In this document: positions 5,944 through 8,262 of the stretch, in pieces
How the letters are laid out: every line of letters begins with the position of its first letter
How positions within the stretch are numbered: the first letter of the stretch is position 1
Source of the DNA: Oscillospiraceae bacterium
GTDB lineage: Bacteria; Bacillota; Clostridia; Oscillospirales; Ruminococcaceae
Length of the DNA stretch: 8,262 nt
Reading direction: 5' to 3'
Assembly (NCBI GenBank): GCA_017396055.1
Contig: JAFQND010000089.1
Span: 1-8,262, forward strand
Position numbers and translations under genes: made by a program
The notes under the pieces: model-generated
The model's database searches: none
What the model saw: the letters and a program-made list of their open reading frames with translations, nothing else
What the model was told of the DNA's origin: nothing

Positions 5944-6414
5944 ATGAAACTTCTCTTCAAACAACGTTTCTTCTCCTGGCTGGACAGCTATGATGTTTAT
6001 AACGAATCGGGCGAGACCGCCTATACCGTCGAGGGCAGACTCAGCTGGGGACACTGCCTGGAAATACATGATGCCGCAGGCCGTCATCTCGGTACCATCA
6101 AAGAGGAAGTTCTCTCTTTTCTTCCCCGGTTCAATATTTTTCTTGGTGACAAACAGGTTGGTACTATCCGCAAGGAGTTCACCTTCTTCAAGCCCAGTTT
6201 TACGGTCGATTGCTGCGGCTGGGATATCTCCGGCGATTTCTTTGAATGGGACTATGAGATCCTGGCGGGCGGCCGGGAAGTGGCCTCCATCTCCAAGGAG
6301 CTGTTCAACTGGACCGATACCTATACCATTGATGTGGCTGACCCGCGTGATGCGCTGATGGCTCTGATGGTCGTGCTGGCCATTGATGCCGCAAAATGTT
6401 CCCAGAGGAGTTAA
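5944..6414 (+). CDS. LURP-one-related (LOR/YxjI) Tubby-like family protein (156 aa)
   Basis: This is a small cytosolic protein of the LOR family, whose members fold as a Tubby-like beta-barrel around a hydrophobic helix. The molecular role in bacteria is not established. MKLLFKQRFFSWLDSYDVYNESG, then YTVEGRLSWGHCLEIHD and GRHLGTIKEE, follow the family pattern. Three related strand pairs are visible: GTIKEEVLSFLPRFNIF (50-66), GTIRKEFTFFKPSFTVD (73-89) and ASISKELFNWTDTYTIDV (114-131). They share a small residue-x-I-(R/K/S)-K/E core followed by an aromatic strand. The C-terminal PRDALMALMVVLAIDAA (134-150) matches the buried central helix. The ATG at 5944 has AAGGAG seven bases upstream; an in-frame TTG at 5911 would start inside the leader hairpin and was rejected. 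The Shine-Dalgarno sequence of the transporter downstream lies in the last codons of this gene, so the two are likely co-expressed. Confidence 0.88.
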   Translation: MKLLFKQRFFSWLDSYDVYNESGETAYTVEGRLSWGHCLEIHDAAGRHLGTIKEEVLSFLPRFNIFLGDKQVGTIRKEFTFFKPSFTVDCCGWDISGDFFEWDYEILAGGREVASISKELFNWTDTYTIDVADPRDALMALMVVLAIDAAKCSQRS

Positions 6415-6420
6415 CCAAAT

Positions 6421-7302
6421 ATGACCAGCAAAGTCAAAGGTATGATCTGTACCATCGTATCGGCTCTTCTGTACGGTGTGACACCGGTGCTCGCAAGTCT
6501 TACCTATGAGATGGGCAACAATGCCGTTACCCTCACTTTCTACCGGAATATGCTGGTGGTGCCGGTGGCGGCGGCCGTCATGCTTGCCAGAAAGATCCCC
6601 TTCCGTCTGACAAAAAAGGAACTGATGCTTCTTATCACGGTGGGCGTTCTTTTCCGGGCGACTACCACCTTCATGCTGTACGAGTCCTATCAGTATGCCG
6701 GTATCGGTGTTTCGACAACTCTTCATTTTCTTTATCCGGTCTGTACGGCCCTGATCTGCAGGATTCTGTTCGGGGAAAAGCTCGGCAGGGGAAAGGTCCT
6801 CGCTCTTTGTGTCGCGACAGCCGGCATCTCCTTCTTCTGTGACTTCAGCGGAGGAGTCCGTCCCGCCGGTGTGCTTCTGGCAACGGCATCCGCCGTGACC
6901 TACGGTCTCTATATGACAGGCATGGACAAGACCCCGCTCAAAGACATGGACCCGATCAAAGTGGTATTCTATATGGGTATCAGCAACGCTGCAGCTATGC
7001 TGGCGATAGGCCTCCCGCAGGAAAAGATCGTTTTTGTGCTTCCTCCCCTTGCGATGCTGTACATCTTCATTGTTGCGGTGTCCACTTCCTTTGCGGCGGT
7101 GGCATTGCTACAGATGGGTATCCGCGGACTGGGCGCACCGACTGCTGCCATTTTCTCCATGTTCGAGCCCATTGTATGCGTACTTGCCGGATGGCTCTTC
7201 TTAAGCGAAGCGATGCCGGCAAACAAAATGGTCGGCTGTGTGATCATCTTCTCTGCGGTGACCATGATCGCCGTCATCGACAAAAAGAAATCTGATGCAT
7301 AA
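6421..7302 (+). CDS. EamA/DMT-family permease (293 aa)
   Basis: This is an integral membrane protein of the drug/metabolite transporter superfamily (two EamA repeats, ten predicted helices), probably exporting or exchanging a small metabolite. The first repeat covers about 7-138: GMICTIVSALLYGVTPVLASL, YRNMLVVPVAAAVMLA, LFRATTTFMLYESYQYAGIGVSTTLHFLYPVCTALI, and GEKLGRGKVLALCVATAGI. The second covers about 147-286, with AGVLLATASAVTYGLYM and the signature FSMFEPIVCVLAGWLFLSEAM (245-265), ending in a short charged tail (DKKKSDA). Length is usual for the family. The ATG at 6421 follows the LOR gene stop by six bases, and AGGAG at 6406-6410 lies ten bases before it. The stop is followed at once by A8 and the hairpin at 7306-7339. 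Substrate specificity cannot be read from sequence. Confidence 0.93.
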   Translation: MTSKVKGMICTIVSALLYGVTPVLASLTYEMGNNAVTLTFYRNMLVVPVAAAVMLARKIPFRLTKKELMLLITVGVLFRATTTFMLYESYQYAGIGVSTTLHFLYPVCTALICRILFGEKLGRGKVLALCVATAGISFFCDFSGGVRPAGVLLATASAVTYGLYMTGMDKTPLKDMDPIKVVFYMGISNAAAMLAIGLPQEKIVFVLPPLAMLYIFIVAVSTSFAAVALLQMGIRGLGAPTAAIFSMFEPIVCVLAGWLFLSEAMPANKMVGCVIIFSAVTMIAVIDKKKSDA

Positions 7303-7339
7303 AAAAAACATCCGTCTTCCCGATGGGGGACGGATGTTT
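7301..7339 (-). terminator. Intrinsic terminator of the hydrolase/GNAT operon, possibly bidirectional
   Basis: AAACATCCGTC (7306-7316) pairs perfectly with GACGGATGTTT (7329-7339), and the stem extends through CCC/GGG to a GAT loop. On the minus strand it is followed by eight T (A8 on plus, 7301-7308, partly shared with the stem base). On the plus strand only three T follow, so termination of the EamA transcript here is less certain. It lies between two convergent stop codons. Confidence 0.88.
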
Positions 7340-7343
7340 GCCG

Positions 7344-7823
7344 TTACAGGACCTGTTCCATATAGCCCGCCGTAAAGGGCAGATGGGCAAATTTCTTTGA
7401 ACCGGTGTACACAAAACCGTTTTCGGCATACCAGTTTTTCAGAAGAGTGCTCTCGTCGATGATGCCGATGGTGATCTTTCTGCCGCCTTTTTCACGGACA
7501 GTCTCCTTCGCGTGGGTGAGAAGCAGCTTTCCCGCGCCCTTATGCCGATACTCCGGCAGGACCGAAAGATTGTGCAGCTCGTATGCGCCGTCCTTTTCCT
7601 CAGAAAGAGAGAAATAACCGATCAGCCGATCTTTGTCATACAATCCGAACATCAGCCAGCCCCAGTTATAATGGTTCATGAGTTTTTCCATGGGGAGAAA
7701 GCTGGTATGATTCGGGCAGTTTTCTCTTGTGAGAGAGAATTCTTCGGCAACGGTAGCAAAAGAGCGATGGATCACATCCAGCACGGCAGGGAGGTCGGTT
7801 TCGGTAATATTGCGGATGGTCAT
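7344..7823 (-). CDS. GNAT-family N-acetyltransferase (159 aa)
   Basis: This is a cytosolic acetyltransferase using acetyl-CoA on an unknown amine substrate. It starts MTIRNITETDLPAVLDVIHRSF, the usual GNAT beta1-alpha1. Beta4 and the CoA-binding motif A are at 82-102: ELHNLSVLPEYRHKGAGKLLL, with RHKGAGK (93-99) as the pyrophosphate-binding loop. Motif B is LLKNWYAENGFVYTGSKKF (127-145). Length is typical. The ATG at 7823 has AAGGAGG seven bases upstream and overlaps the stop of the alpha/beta hydrolase (ATGA), so translational coupling is likely. A terminator follows the stop codon within five bases. Confidence 0.93.
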   Translation of the reverse strand: MTIRNITETDLPAVLDVIHRSFATVAEEFSLTRENCPNHTSFLPMEKLMNHYNWGWLMFGLYDKDRLIGYFSLSEEKDGAYELHNLSVLPEYRHKGAGKLLLTHAKETVREKGGRKITIGIIDESTLLKNWYAENGFVYTGSKKFAHLPFTAGYMEQVL

Positions 7824-8262
7824 ATCAGTTCCTCCTTAATGATGCGGATAAATATTTCTCTGGCGTATTTTTCTTTCCAAGGATCATGCCCACATTTGGG
7901 AAGGATGTATGCCTTTGCGTCGGGCAGCAGGCCGGCGGAGCCGGCAATGGGGTGCGGATCGTATTCACCGTGGATCATCGTCACCGGACACTGCACCTGA
8001 AGAGCGCGTTTCAGAAGCTCTCCGCTTTTTCTCATCCCGGTGATCTCTTCCATCAGGGAAAGATGCTGCCCCTCGTCAAAGTACAGCATATCTCCGCCCG
8101 ATCCCGGCAGAGCACAGTAATTGTCGGTATCGAGTCCCTGTTCACGCCGCTCATTCCGTACACGGAGAATATCCGCGAGATATTCCTGTTTCAGCGGTCC
8201 GCAGCCGATCAGGATCAGTTTTTCTGTCCGTTCCGGATATTTTTCCGCAAAAAGAAGTGCCA
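7820..8262 (-). CDS. Alpha/beta-hydrolase-fold protein (C-terminal 146 residues; N-terminus beyond the right edge)
   Basis: The minus-strand frame is open to the window edge. It reads ALLFAEKYPERTEKLILIGCG, the helix and strand that normally follow the nucleophile elbow (GxSxG) of alpha/beta hydrolases; the elbow itself is just outside. An in-frame Met at 8089 is internal, not the start. In the visible fragment CPVTMIHGEYDPHP (91-104) offers the acid residue Asp101 (codon at 7958-7960). PKCGHDPW (121-128) supplies the catalytic His125 (codon at 7886-7888). A lid-like helical segment lies between, at about 22-88. It may be an esterase, peptidase or other serine hydrolase; the substrate is unknown. 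The stop overlaps the ATG of the GNAT gene by the ATGA arrangement. Confidence 0.9.
   Translation of the reverse strand, partial: ALLFAEKYPERTEKLILIGCGPLKQEYLADILRVRNERREQGLDTDNYCALPGSGGDMLYFDEGQHLSLMEEITGMRKSGELLKRALQVQCPVTMIHGEYDPHPIAGSAGLLPDAKAYILPKCGHDPWKEKYAREIFIRIIKEELI

Noticed and set aside
5925..5990. Small out-of-frame ORF of about 21 codons overlapping the LOR gene start
   Set aside because: It has no Shine-Dalgarno sequence of its own and begins next to the leader hairpin. No evidence of translation.
5923..6726. A 267-codon minus-strand open frame across the LOR and EamA genes
   Set aside because: It spans two real plus-strand genes and their junction, with no family resemblance.
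7820..8089. A self-contained 89-residue protein starting at 8089
   Set aside because: The frame stays open to the window edge and the upstream residues continue the alpha/beta hydrolase fold, so the Met is internal.

Overview
The window looks like chromosomal DNA from a bacterium of the phylum Bacillota, most likely a fairly GC-rich member of the Clostridia such as a gut Oscillospirales-type organism. This placement is inferred. It rests on strong AAGGAGG-type ribosome binding sites, sigma-A promoters close to consensus, tRNA genes with encoded CCA, intrinsic terminators with long T-tracts, and the protein families present. No phage, insertion sequence, CRISPR array, toxin-antitoxin pair or defence island is visible. 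The content is mostly housekeeping and transport.

Left region (1-2167, minus strand): two half-size ABC exporter subunits joined by an ATGA overlap. The upstream subunit is complete and starts at TTG. Its nucleotide-binding domain is degenerate, with Asp in place of the catalytic Glu and Gln in place of the switch His, which is the pattern of heterodimeric BmrCD/TM287-288-type exporters. The second subunit is cut by the window edge.

Middle left (2168-4589, plus strand): a short divergent promoter region separates the ABC operon from a two-gene plus-strand operon. That operon encodes an uncharacterised URO-D/MtaA-superfamily protein with altered metal-site residues, followed by folC (folylpolyglutamate synthase). 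folC overlaps, tail to tail by 7 bp, the gene of an Amidase_3-type N-acetylmuramoyl-L-alanine amidase with a C-terminal SH3b domain (4583-5323, minus strand).

Centre (5403-5943): a perfect-consensus sigma-A promoter with an A/T-rich UP-like element drives two tandem leucine tRNA genes (anticodons GAG and CAG), which end in a strong terminator. A non-coding stretch follows, then a second TTGACA promoter.

Right region (5944-8262): a plus-strand operon encodes a LURP-one-related/Tubby-like (YxjI-type) protein and an EamA/DMT-family membrane transporter. A convergent minus-strand operon encodes an alpha/beta hydrolase (N-terminus outside the window) and a GNAT acetyltransferase, joined by ATGA overlap. 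A hairpin between the two operons has its long T-tract on the minus strand.

I did not find a convincing wholly new system. The points most worth a second look are the URO-D-like protein with a remodelled metal site next to folC, the amidase lacking the usual first zinc-ligand His and any signal peptide, and the compact overlapping divergent promoters at about 2192-2244.
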